The notes beneath the pieces were generated by a model. The model saw only the letters and a program-made list of their open reading frames with translations, did no database searches and had not been told where the DNA came from. From Amycolatopsis suaedae (lineage in GTDB: Bacteria; Actinomycetota; Actinomycetes; Mycobacteriales; Pseudonocardiaceae): 64,000 nucleotides of DNA. The position numbers and the translations under genes are program-made. Location of the stretch: positions 62,001 to 126,000 of the forward strand of contig NZ_SFCC01000015.1 in assembly GCF_004214935.1 (NCBI RefSeq). The letters are read 5' to 3'. This document shows, piece by piece, positions 48,284 through 55,706 of the stretch (its first letter is position 1; each line of letters starts with the position of its first letter).

Positions 48284-48335
48284 CTGTGCGTTCTCCGTTC
48301 ATGCGGGGGATGGACAACTGTGTTTGGCTGGGGGT

Positions 48336-49310
48336 ATGCGTACGACGATTTTGGGCAGGAGTGGGCTGAACGTCTCCAGGATCGCCTTCGGCACCTGGCA
48401 GCTCGGCGGAGACTGGGGATCGTTCGACGAGGACGCCGCTGTCAAGGCAATCCAGCACGCGCGGGAGCTGGGTGTCAACTTCTTCGACACCGCGCAGGCC
48501 TACGGGTTCGGTAGGTCGGAGGCGCTGCTGGGCCGTGCGCTGCGGGAAGAGCTGAAGCGGGACCGCGACAGCGTGGTGATCGCCACGAAGGGTGGCGTCA
48601 AGCCCGGCGAGGAGCGTTCGCGGGACGCCAGGCGGGACTTCCTGCGCAGCGGTGTCGAGGAGAGCCTGCGGCACCTGGAGCTCGACCACATCGACCTGTA
48701 CCAGGTGCACTGGCCCGACGCCGACACCCCGGCGGAGGAGACCGCCGGTGCGTTGCAGGAGCTGGTCGACGAGGGCAAGATCCGCCACGCCGGTGTGTCG
48801 AACTACAACACCGAGCAGCTGGCGGCCTTCGACCGGACCCGCCCGGTCGAGACGCTGCAGCCGCCGTATCACCTGTTCCGCCGGGCCATCGAGACCGACC
48901 CGCTGCCGTACTGCCGGGAACACGACATCGGTGTGCTGGTGTACAGCCCGCTGGGCAGCGGCCTGCTGACCGGGGCCCTGACGCCGGACAGCACGTTCGA
49001 GCCGGGCGACTGGCGGTCGGAGGCGACCGCGTTCAAGGGCGAGAGCCTGCGCCGCAACCTGGCGGTGGTCGACGAGCTGAAGGCGTTCGCCGCCGACCGC
49101 GGTGCGACGGTGAGCCAGCTGGCCATCGCGTGGACGCTGGCGCAGGACGGCGTGCACGTCGCCATCGTGGGGGCGCGCAAGGCCCGCAACATCGAGGACA
49201 GCCTGGCTGCCGCCGACCTGGACCTGTCGGCCGACGACCTCGCGGAGATCGATCGCATCACCGCCGCCGGCGTCCAGGTGGACGGCGCGTCACCCGAAGG
49301 TATTGCCTGA
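48336..49310 (+). CDS. Aldo-keto reductase
   Basis: NADPH-type oxidoreductase of 324 residues with the (beta/alpha)8 AKR fold. Catalytic residues are visible as Asp and Tyr in FFDTAQAYGFGRSE, Lys in VIATKGGV and His in YQVHWPD. The C-terminal cofactor segment reads VAIVGARKARNIEDSL. It belongs to the AKR11/12-like bacterial group that reduces sugar or other aldehydes; the substrate is unknown. It starts at ATG 48336 and ends 7 bases before the convergent pqqB stop. The MFS gene is divergent. Confidence 0.9.
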   Translation: MRTTILGRSGLNVSRIAFGTWQLGGDWGSFDEDAAVKAIQHARELGVNFFDTAQAYGFGRSEALLGRALREELKRDRDSVVIATKGGVKPGEERSRDARRDFLRSGVEESLRHLELDHIDLYQVHWPDADTPAEETAGALQELVDEGKIRHAGVSNYNTEQLAAFDRTRPVETLQPPYHLFRRAIETDPLPYCREHDIGVLVYSPLGSGLLTGALTPDSTFEPGDWRSEATAFKGESLRRNLAVVDELKAFAADRGATVSQLAIAWTLAQDGVHVAIVGARKARNIEDSLAAADLDLSADDLAEIDRITAAGVQVDGASPEGIA

Positions 49311-49317
49311 CGCTCAC

Positions 49318-50205
49318 TCAGAGCTTGAACTCCGTGCCGTCCGGGGGGACTTCCGCCCCGGCGGCGCGGACCTCGGCGTGCTCGGGGCTGGCCGGGTCGA
49401 CCAGCGGGTTGGTGTTGTTCAGATGGGTGTAGCACCAGCGCGTTCCCGGCCGCCGCGCCAGGTGCTCGCGGATGTGTACCAGGCTGTCGGTCACCGGGAT
49501 GTGGCCCATCGCCCGCTGCGCACCAGAGCCGACGCCTTCGGCCGTCGCGCCCGACATCTCACCGGACGCGTAGAACGTCCCGTCCAGCAGGACGCAGTCC
49601 GCGTCCTCGACGAACGCGTCGAACCCGTCCGGCCAGGTCGCCAGGCACGGCGCGTACACCAGGACGCCGCCGGTCGCCGGGTCCTCGATCCGGTACGCGA
49701 CCACCCACGGTCCGTCCACTCTGGACTCATCGGCGGCGTACTTCGGACGCTTGTCGCTCACCGGCAGCACCGTGACCCGCAGGCCGCCGAGCACCGTGGC
49801 GGTGTCGACCGGAGCCCAGTCCCAGCCGCCGTACCGGCTCACGATGTCACGCAGTCCGAAGCCGTGCCGCAACGCGTGCAGCACCGCGTCGGGTGCCCAC
49901 ACCCGCAGCCCCGATCCTTCGCGCAGCATCATCAGGCCGAGCGTGTGGTCCAGTTCGGCGTCGGTCAGCAGGGCACCCCGCAGCGGCGTGTCCCTCGGTC
50001 CGGGGCCGGCGGCCAGGGCGGGCGTGGACAGGATCTGGGAGCGGATGTCCGGTGAGGCGTTGATCAGGTACCAGTCGTGGCCGTCCGCACTCACCGCCAG
50101 GCAGTCCTGCGTCCGTGCCGGCGCACCGGAAGTACACAGTGGACACGCGCAGTTCCACTGCGGAAAACCGCCGCCGGCCGCCGTTCCCAGCAGTACCGCC
50201 CTCAT
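49318..50205 (-). CDS. pqqB: PQQ biosynthesis protein PqqB
   Basis: Metallo-beta-lactamase-fold protein of 295 residues, starting MRAVLLGTAAGGGFPQWNCACPLC, the signature PqqB N-terminus with the Cys pair that holds zinc. Later motifs are LINASPDIRSQI, TDAELDHTLGLMMLRE (metal ligands) and YTHLNNTNPL near the C-terminus. PqqB is an iron hydroxylase acting on the cross-linked Glu-Tyr intermediate before PqqC. It is the last gene of the cluster here, overlapping pqqE by 4 bases, an order different from the usual A-B-C-D-E. Confidence 0.95.
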   Translation of the reverse strand: MRAVLLGTAAGGGFPQWNCACPLCTSGAPARTQDCLAVSADGHDWYLINASPDIRSQILSTPALAAGPGPRDTPLRGALLTDAELDHTLGLMMLREGSGLRVWAPDAVLHALRHGFGLRDIVSRYGGWDWAPVDTATVLGGLRVTVLPVSDKRPKYAADESRVDGPWVVAYRIEDPATGGVLVYAPCLATWPDGFDAFVEDADCVLLDGTFYASGEMSGATAEGVGSGAQRAMGHIPVTDSLVHIREHLARRPGTRWCYTHLNNTNPLVDPASPEHAEVRAAGAEVPPDGTEFKL

Positions 50206-51293
50206 CGTGCCGCCGCCTTCGGCCCGCGCATCACCAGGTCGGTCTGGGTACGCGGTGCCGCGAGCACCAGGTCGACGACCTCTCGCCGCGGGGAGCGCGA
50301 GCACACCGGGTCGGTCGCCGCGGCGTCGCCGGTGAGCAGGAACGCCTGACACCGGCAGCCGCCGAAGTCGATCGAGCGCCGGTCGCAGGTCCGGCACGGC
50401 TCCTGCATCCAGTCCTCGCCACGGTAGGCGTTGAACGACTCCGAGTCGTACCAGATCTCCCGGATCGACGACCGCGCGACGTTGGCCAGCTTCAACGTCT
50501 CGATCGCGGTGGCCGCCGGGCACGGCAGCACGTCACCGTTGGGCGCGACCGTCAGCTGCCGCGCACCCCAGCCGTACATGCACGGCTTCGGGTAGCGCTC
50601 GTGGTAGTCGGCGACCACGTAGATGATCTCCATCTTCCCGCGTAACCGCTCGGTCGCCTCCCGCACGACGGGCTCGGCCGCGGCCAGTTGCTCCGGGGTG
50701 GGCATCAGCAGGTCGCGGTTGCGTAGTGCCCAGCCGTAGTACTGCGTGTTGGCCAGTTCCAGCCGGTCGGCACCCATCCGCTCGGCCAGCGCGATGATCC
50801 CCGCGACCTGGTCGTGGTTCTGCCGGTGCAGAACGACGTTGACGCTCAGCGGCAGGCCGGCCGCCCGGATCAGCTCTGCGGCGACCAGCTTGTGCTCGAA
50901 CGCCCGCGCGCCGGCGATGCGGTCGGCACGGGCCGGGTCGGCGCCCTGCACCGACAGCTGCACGTGGGCCAGGCCCCGTTCGACGAGGTCGGCCAGCCGG
51001 GCCTCGGTGAGCCCGAGCCCGCTGGTGACCAGGTTGACGTAGCAGCCCAGCTCGGTCGCGTGGGCGACCAGCTCCGGCAGGTCGGGGCGGGCCAGCGGTT
51101 CGCCGCCGGACATGTGGACCTGAAGGACACCGATCTCCCGGGCCTCGGACAGCACGCGCAGCCAGGTCGCGGTGTCGAGTTCATCCCTGCGGGCGACCAG
51201 TTCTACCGGGTTGGAGCAGTACGGGCAATGCAGTGGGCAGCGGTGGGTCAACTCGGCGAGCAGGCCGAGCGGAGGCTGCGTGGTCACGTCCAT
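50202..51293 (-). CDS. pqqE: PQQ biosynthesis radical SAM enzyme PqqE
   Basis: Radical SAM enzyme of 363 residues. The SAM-binding cluster is Cys19-x3-Cys23-x2-Cys26 (LTHRCPLHCPYCSNP), followed by the GGE motif MSGGEPL. A C-terminal SPASM domain has cysteines in KPCMYGWGARQ, VLPCPAA, EPCRTCDRRS and GGCRCQAF for two auxiliary clusters. PqqE makes the C-C bond between Glu and Tyr of PqqA while PqqD holds the peptide. The start overlaps pqqD by 10 bases, which ties the production of the two partners together. Confidence 0.96.
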   Translation of the reverse strand: MDVTTQPPLGLLAELTHRCPLHCPYCSNPVELVARRDELDTATWLRVLSEAREIGVLQVHMSGGEPLARPDLPELVAHATELGCYVNLVTSGLGLTEARLADLVERGLAHVQLSVQGADPARADRIAGARAFEHKLVAAELIRAAGLPLSVNVVLHRQNHDQVAGIIALAERMGADRLELANTQYYGWALRNRDLLMPTPEQLAAAEPVVREATERLRGKMEIIYVVADYHERYPKPCMYGWGARQLTVAPNGDVLPCPAATAIETLKLANVARSSIREIWYDSESFNAYRGEDWMQEPCRTCDRRSIDFGGCRCQAFLLTGDAAATDPVCSRSPRREVVDLVLAAPRTQTDLVMRGPKAAAR

Positions 51294-51538
51294 TCGACAA
51301 CCCGCCGTTCGGTCAGCCGCTTCAGTACGTCGCGTACCTCGCCCACCTGGACCCCGGTGTACCGCTTGCGCAGCGACGCCGCGATGTCGTCCACAGTGGA
51401 CGCGCCGTCACACAGGTCCAGCACCGCGGCGGCCGTCGGGTTGGGCACCAGCACCCCCTCCGGGAACAACAGCACGTGGGTCTTGCGGGTCCGGTCGTAG
51501 GTGAGCCGGACTCCCCGGCGCAGCACCGGTCTGGTCAT
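51284..51538 (-). CDS. pqqD: PQQ peptide chaperone PqqD
   Basis: Small winged-helix-like protein of 84 residues. RLTYDRTRKTHVLLFPEGVLVPNPTAAAVLDLCDG is the RRE (RiPP recognition element) fold that binds the PqqA leader, and the C-terminal helix ends VLKRLTERRVVEWT. PqqD delivers PqqA to the radical SAM enzyme PqqE. Spacing is 2 bases from the pqqC stop upstream. In some genomes pqqC and pqqD are fused; here they are separate. Confidence 0.94.
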   Translation of the reverse strand: MTRPVLRRGVRLTYDRTRKTHVLLFPEGVLVPNPTAAAVLDLCDGASTVDDIAASLRKRYTGVQVGEVRDVLKRLTERRVVEWT

Positions 51539-51540
51539 CC

Positions 51541-52236
51541 TCACTCCTTGCGGCCGGCTCGCTCGATCGCGTCCAGCATCGACCAAAGCACGTCGCACTT
51601 GAACGACAACGCGGCGATCGCCGCGTCCTGCTGCGCACGGGTCTCGCTGTACCGCACCACGATGTCCAGTGTGGACTGTCCTTCGCCGGACACGGCGTCG
51701 ATCCGGTTGGTGAAGTACGCGAGGTCCTCCCGCCGGATCCAGTCGTAGCCCGCCAGCATGTCGGTGACCCGCTGCTTCATCAGGTGACCGGCGAACATCT
51801 CGGTCAACCCGGACGCGACGGCCTCCACCCAGGGCCTGGTACGGGCGAACGTCACGTAGGCGTCGACGGCGAACCGCACGCCCGGCACGACGTGCCGCTG
51901 GTCGGTGACCTCCTGCCGGTCCAGCCCGACGGCCTCGCACAGCCGCAGCCAGCGCTCGATCCCGCCGTCGGCGCCGTCGGCGCGGCCGTCGTGGTAGACG
52001 ATCCGGTCGAGCCACAGCCTGCGGACCTCGGGGACCGGGCAGTTGCTGATGATCGCCGCGTCCTTCTGCGGCAGCATGCACTGGTAGTACCAGCGGTTGG
52101 CCGCCCACACCCGCAGCTCGTGCTCGCTCAGCTCGCCCGCGTGCATGCGGTGATGGAACGGGTGGGTGCCCCAGTAACGGTGGGACAGGCCGCGCAGAGC
52201 GGCGACGAACTCGTCGTCGGTACGGGGAGCGATCAT
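51541..52236 (-). CDS. pqqC: Pyrroloquinoline-quinone synthase PqqC
   Basis: Cofactorless oxidase of 231 residues of the TENA/heme-oxygenase-like fold. Conserved PqqC segments are YWGTHPFHHRMHAGEL, ANRWYYQCMLPQKDAAI and the IRREDLAYF region near the C-terminus. It catalyses the last ring closure and eight-electron oxidation to PQQ. The ATG has GGAGG upstream. It is the first gene after pqqA and its hairpin. Confidence 0.95.
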   Translation of the reverse strand: MIAPRTDDEFVAALRGLSHRYWGTHPFHHRMHAGELSEHELRVWAANRWYYQCMLPQKDAAIISNCPVPEVRRLWLDRIVYHDGRADGADGGIERWLRLCEAVGLDRQEVTDQRHVVPGVRFAVDAYVTFARTRPWVEAVASGLTEMFAGHLMKQRVTDMLAGYDWIRREDLAYFTNRIDAVSGEGQSTLDIVVRYSETRAQQDAAIAALSFKCDVLWSMLDAIERAGRKE

Positions 52237-52273
52237 CAGAGACCTCCGATGAGTGGGGGACGGGGAAGGCCAC

Positions 52274-52304
52274 GGTGGCGGGCCGGGATCACCGCCCCGC
52301 CACC
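52274..52304 (-). terminator. Attenuating hairpin between pqqA and pqqC
   Basis: GGTGGCGGG (52274-52282) and CCCGCCACC (52296-52304) form a 9-base stem with a 13-base loop, 10 bases after the pqqA stop. A partial terminator here would make far more pqqA message than pqqCDEB message, as expected for a peptide precursor consumed by catalytic enzymes. Confidence 0.6.
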
Positions 52305-52314
52305 ACGCCGGATG

Positions 52315-52413
52315 TCAGTCCATCCGGGCCGCGTAGGCTGTGACCTCCATCGGCGTCTCGTACTCCACGAAGTCGGGAGTGGTCCAGACCTCGTACTCGG
52401 TGGTTTCGATCAT
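52315..52413 (-). CDS. pqqA: PQQ precursor peptide PqqA
   Basis: Peptide of 32 residues from an ATG with GAGGAG six bases upstream. It contains the E-x3-Y pair needed for PQQ: Glu23 and Tyr27 in MEVTAYAARMD. The N-terminal part (MIETTEYEVWTTPDFVEYE) is the leader recognised by PqqD. It is somewhat longer than typical proteobacterial PqqA (about 23-29 residues). A longer in-frame ORF upstream is an artefact. It is the first gene of the cluster, with an inverted repeat 21 bases before the ATG. Confidence 0.93.
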   Translation of the reverse strand: MIETTEYEVWTTPDFVEYETPMEVTAYAARMD

Positions 52414-52433
52414 GATGCACTCCTCGGATCTTT

Positions 52434-52448
52434 GACGACGCTGTCGTC
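52434..52448 (-). promoter_or_regulatory. Inverted repeat upstream of pqqA
   Basis: GACGAC-GCT-GTCGTC is a perfect 6-3-6 inverted repeat between the pqqA ribosome-binding site and its likely promoter. It may be an operator or a leader hairpin. No factor can be named. Confidence 0.4.
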
Positions 52449-52670
52449 GAACCGATGCCCGGTCAGAGGGCCGGGCAGACTGCACACTATGAGCGCCTGC
52501 TTCGGGGAAGCTAGGCACGGCTGGGACTTTGGGTCCATTCCAGGTACGTCGATCCCACCGGATGGAGTAGTAAATAGTCTGTGATGTTACCCGTCGTGGT
52601 CGATAGATCCGATCATTACGAAAAGGTCAACACTATCGGTGGTGTCGGGGGAACCGATCAGGGTGTTTTT

Positions 52671-52684
52671 ATCCACCCGTGGAT
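52671..52684 (+). promoter_or_regulatory. Palindrome upstream of the sugar dehydrogenase gene
   Basis: ATCCAC-CC-GTGGAT is a perfect 14-base palindrome 63 bases before the ATG at 52748, placed where an operator or -35 region would be. The whole gap 52414-52747 between pqqA and this gene is the divergent control region. It also holds GGGACTTTGGGTCC (52523-52536), which looks like a weak DosR-type box. I see no gene in it. Confidence 0.4.
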
Positions 52685-52747
52685 GTGTCCCGTGCATCCA
52701 TGTCCGCCGCGATCCTGAAGCCATGGGTAGCTCCAAAGGAGGAGTTC

Positions 52748-53737
52748 ATGTCCCTGCGCCGAAGCCTCGCCGCCGTGGCGGCGACCTCGATGGCGGCGGT
52801 GGCGACCGCCGGCATCGCGACGGCGGCGGAGCCGTCCGAGATGTCCCCGCTGGCCATCACCCGGGTCGCCAGCGGTCTGAACCAGGCATGGGCGGTCGAC
52901 TTCCTGCCCGGCGGTACTCCGCTGTTCACGCAGAAGGACGCCCGCAAGATCAGCAAGATCGAGAACGGCAAGGTGGTCGACGTCCAGACCATCTCCGGGG
53001 TCAGCGTGACCAAGGAGGCCGGTCTGCTCGGCCTGGCCGTGTCGCCGAACTACGCGACCGACCAGACGGTGTTCATCTACTACACGACCTCGTCGGACAA
53101 CCGCATCGCCAAGCTCAAGCTGGGGCAGAACCCGACGCCCATCGTCACCGGCATCCCCAGGGGAAGCCAGTTCCACCACGGCGGCCGGCTGCGGTTCGGG
53201 CCCGACGGCCATCTCTACGCGGGCACCGGTGACGGGCAGAACGGCGGCAACGCGCAGAACGACAACTCGCTCGGCGGCAAGATCCTGCGGATCGACGCCA
53301 ACGGCAACGCCGCCCCGGGCAATCCGGGCGGTCGCAAGTGGATCTCCAAGGGGCACCGCAACGTCCAGGGCCTGACCTGGGTGGGCAACCAGCTCTACGC
53401 CACCGACATCGGCCCGAGCAACGTCGACGAGCTGAACAAGATCGACGTCGGCAAGAACTACGGCTGGCCGTCCTACATGGGCAACGGCAGCAACCCGGCC
53501 TACACCAACCCGATCAAGACCTGGCCGACCTCGCAGGCGACGCCGAGCGGGATCGCCTACTACAAGAACAGCTTCTACATCGCCTCGCTCAAGGGCGGTA
53601 CCTACAAGACCAACACCAGCGGCTCCGGTGGCAAGATCTACACCGGTCAGGGCCGTACCCGCGACGAGGTCGCCGGCCCGGACGGCAAGCTCTGGGTGGT
53701 GACCCCCGGCTCGATCTACACGGCCGACGGCAACTGA
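52748..53737 (+). CDS. Secreted PQQ-dependent sugar dehydrogenase (soluble GDH/aldose dehydrogenase-like)
   Basis: Protein of 329 residues with a signal peptide (MSLRRSLAAVAATSMAAVATAG, cleaved near AEPSE) and a six-bladed propeller of the GSDH family. His143-His144 in SQFHHGGRLRFGPDG is the catalytic base region, and GTGDGQNGGNAQND, followed by SLGGKILRID, binds calcium and PQQ in relatives. It should oxidise aldoses outside the cell with PQQ as cofactor. It diverges from the complete pqq cluster, so cofactor and apoenzyme are encoded together. AAGGAGGAG precedes the ATG closely. It is shorter than soluble GDH (about 450), closer to aldose sugar dehydrogenase (about 350). Substrate range unknown. 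Confidence 0.88.
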   Translation: MSLRRSLAAVAATSMAAVATAGIATAAEPSEMSPLAITRVASGLNQAWAVDFLPGGTPLFTQKDARKISKIENGKVVDVQTISGVSVTKEAGLLGLAVSPNYATDQTVFIYYTTSSDNRIAKLKLGQNPTPIVTGIPRGSQFHHGGRLRFGPDGHLYAGTGDGQNGGNAQNDNSLGGKILRIDANGNAAPGNPGGRKWISKGHRNVQGLTWVGNQLYATDIGPSNVDELNKIDVGKNYGWPSYMGNGSNPAYTNPIKTWPTSQATPSGIAYYKNSFYIASLKGGTYKTNTSGSGGKIYTGQGRTRDEVAGPDGKLWVVTPGSIYTADGN

Positions 53738-53749
53738 CGGCAACGCGAC

Positions 53750-53786
53750 GAACGGCCCGTTCACCAGCCCGGTGAACGGGCCGTTC
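53750..53786. terminator. Strong hairpin after the sugar dehydrogenase gene
   Basis: GAACGGCCCGTTCACC (53750-53765) and GGTGAACGGGCCGTTC (53771-53786) are perfectly complementary around a five-base loop, 13 bases after the stop. It lacks a T tract. Confidence 0.85.
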
Positions 53787-53802
53787 GCGTCCGGCTGGCG
53801 AG

Positions 53803-54125
53803 TATCGCGTTCAGGAACGCGAAAGACGTGTTCAGGAACGCGAGACTCGCGCTCCGGCCCGGCACCGCCGCGCGAGCGGCCCGTTCGGCCGGGCGAAGAC
53901 GGGTTCGTCCCGCAATCTGGACCGGCGCGCCAGGCGGTGGGACCAGGGAGGCGGGAACGTGCAACTCGCGGGTCCGGAATGGTCGACTCGCGGGTCGGGA
54001 ACGGAGAACTCGCGCGAACGGGCCGTTCACGCGGGCGACCGGCACCAGGTGAGAACCTGTTCCACGTCGTGAGTTCTGCGCTCACGCACGCGAGTTCCGC
54101 GTTCCGGTCCGCGACTTCTGCGCTC
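53803..54125. repeat. Dispersed iteron element, copy R4 (long form, inverted orientation)
   Basis: The same element as R3 but on the opposite strand. The extension matching R3 is at about 53803-53945. Units of right type start at 53955, 53977 and 53999 (period 22). After a central region (54015-54067), units of left type start at 54068, 54089 and 54110 (period 21). On the minus strand the central pair reads CACGACGTG/CACCTGGTG, with two mismatches, so this hairpin is weaker than in R1 and R3. It lies between convergent genes in the gene-free stretch 53738-54172. Confidence 0.85.
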
Positions 54126-54172
54126 GGGACCAATCACGTGCTTGGCGCGCCAGGGCAGCGGCCCGACACGCG

Positions 54173-55546
54173 TCAGCGGGTGACGCCGGAGGCGACCTCC
54201 AGCTCGGTCAGCGCCGTGTCCAGGTGGGTCAGGATCCGCTGCAGGTGCGGAACGCTGCGGCGGCAGCCGGTGATCCCGAAGTCGAGGTTGTCGCCGTTGC
54301 TGGTCAGCGTGATGTTGAGGGCCTGCCCGTCGAGCAGCACCGACGCGGGGTAGATGCCGTCGAGTTCGGCCCCATTCCAGTACATGGTCTTGCGCGGGCC
54401 GGGAACGTTGGAGATCACCAGGTTGAACGGCGGCTTGGCGTTGGTGACCATGCCGGGGACGGTGGACAGCCCGAGCTGGGCGACGTTAACCCCGGACAGC
54501 AGCAGCGCCTGGATCGGCGTCAGGTCCTTGAAGATCCGCTTTCCCTCACGCATCGACTTGTGGATGACCTTGAGCCGGTCGGCCGCGTCGGCGCGGTCGG
54601 TGCCGAGGTTGCACAGCAGGGCGCCGATGTTGTTGCCGATGGCCTCACCCGAGTCGTTCCGCTTGCGCATCGACACCGGGACCATCGCGATCATCGGCGC
54701 GTCCGGCAGCGCACGCTGTTCGATCAGGTAGTCGCGCAGCGCGCCGGAGCACATGGCCAGCACGACGTCGTTGCGGGACACCCCCGCCGCGTGGGCCACG
54801 GTCCGCACCCGGTCCAGCGGCCAGGACTGCGCGGCGAACCGCCTGGCGCCGCCGATGCGGACGTTGAGCATGGTCTTCGGTGCCTGCATCGGCAGGGTCA
54901 GCGTCTGCTGACGCACCGCCTCGTTGACCACCTTCGTCACCGCGGACGGGATGCCGCCGAGCTGACGCAGCGTCTCGCGGGCCGTGACCAGCGGCGAACG
55001 GGCCGCCGGCGTGTCCCGCTCGCCCTCGCGGGCCGGCGACGCCCACGGCGGCAGGCAGTCCCGGTTGTCCGGGTCCTCGCTGAGCGTGCTCTGCAGCTGC
55101 CGCAGCGCGGCGACGCCGTCCAGCAACGCGTGGTGCACCTTGCTGTACATGGCGAACCGGTCGTCGCGCAGACCCTCCACCAGGTGGATCTCCCACAGTG
55201 GACGGTGCCGGTCCAGCAGCGTGCTGTGCCAGCGCGAGGTGAGTTCGAGCAGTTCCCTGATCCGGCCCGGCTGCGGCAGCGCCGAATGCCGGAAGTGGTA
55301 GTCCATGTCCGGTTCGGCTTCCTCGACCCACCTGGTGTAGCCGAGAATGTTGACCGGCCTGGCCGGCTTGCGCCGGAAGGCACTGCGCATCTCGGTCTTC
55401 GCGCGGAGGTCCTCGCGCAGCTTGATCAGGTAGTCGTCACCCGCGCCCTCGGGTTTGCGGAACAGCTGCAGCCCGCCGACGTGCATGGGGTGCTCGCGGG
55501 ATTCGACGAGGAGGAACATCGAGTCCGTCAGGGGCATGAACGCCAT
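54173..55546 (-). CDS. Wax ester synthase/diacylglycerol acyltransferase (WS/DGAT)
   Basis: Protein of 457 residues from the ATG at 55546, with GAGAGG eight bases upstream; an upstream GTG is less likely. It has the active-site motif His138-His139-A-L-L-Asp143-Gly (KVHHALLDGVAA), the N-terminal PLTDSMFLLVE, the family segment LWEIHLVEGL, and near the C-terminus FNLVISNVPGPRKTMYWNGAEL. It esterifies acyl-CoA to diacylglycerol or fatty alcohol for storage lipid. It stands alone, convergent with the PQQ dehydrogenase gene across R4, and fits the lipid-storing habit of Pseudonocardiales and mycobacteria. Confidence 0.93.
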   Translation of the reverse strand: MAFMPLTDSMFLLVESREHPMHVGGLQLFRKPEGAGDDYLIKLREDLRAKTEMRSAFRRKPARPVNILGYTRWVEEAEPDMDYHFRHSALPQPGRIRELLELTSRWHSTLLDRHRPLWEIHLVEGLRDDRFAMYSKVHHALLDGVAALRQLQSTLSEDPDNRDCLPPWASPAREGERDTPAARSPLVTARETLRQLGGIPSAVTKVVNEAVRQQTLTLPMQAPKTMLNVRIGGARRFAAQSWPLDRVRTVAHAAGVSRNDVVLAMCSGALRDYLIEQRALPDAPMIAMVPVSMRKRNDSGEAIGNNIGALLCNLGTDRADAADRLKVIHKSMREGKRIFKDLTPIQALLLSGVNVAQLGLSTVPGMVTNAKPPFNLVISNVPGPRKTMYWNGAELDGIYPASVLLDGQALNITLTSNGDNLDFGITGCRRSVPHLQRILTHLDTALTELEVASGVTR

Positions 55547-55706
55547 ACCGGCCACCTCTCGTCGAGCAACGGCGCGTCGTGCACACGCTACGCCGGGTCG
55601 CAGAGTTTACGCGTGGTCCACAACGGTTTTCCCAGGTCTGGACAACGACGGCGACACGACGCAGAATGACGCGGCCCGTGCTGCCGGATACTCGGAGAGT
55701 GTTCAT

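Noticed and set aside
52523..52536. DosR/DevR-type hypoxia box GGGACTTTGGGTCC
   Set aside because: Only one imperfect copy and no dosRS genes in view; kept as a remark, not as a feature.
52489..52584. 31-codon ORF (MSACFGEARHGWDF...) in the pqqA/dehydrogenase gap
   Set aside because: No ribosome-binding site, no family resemblance and no E-x3-Y motif. It is likely chance in a regulatory region.
14328..53737. A methanol/formaldehyde methylotrophy island joining the Fae-like gene and the pqq cluster
   Set aside because: They are 35 kb apart under different regulators, and no methanol dehydrogenase, H4MPT or ribulose monophosphate gene is present.
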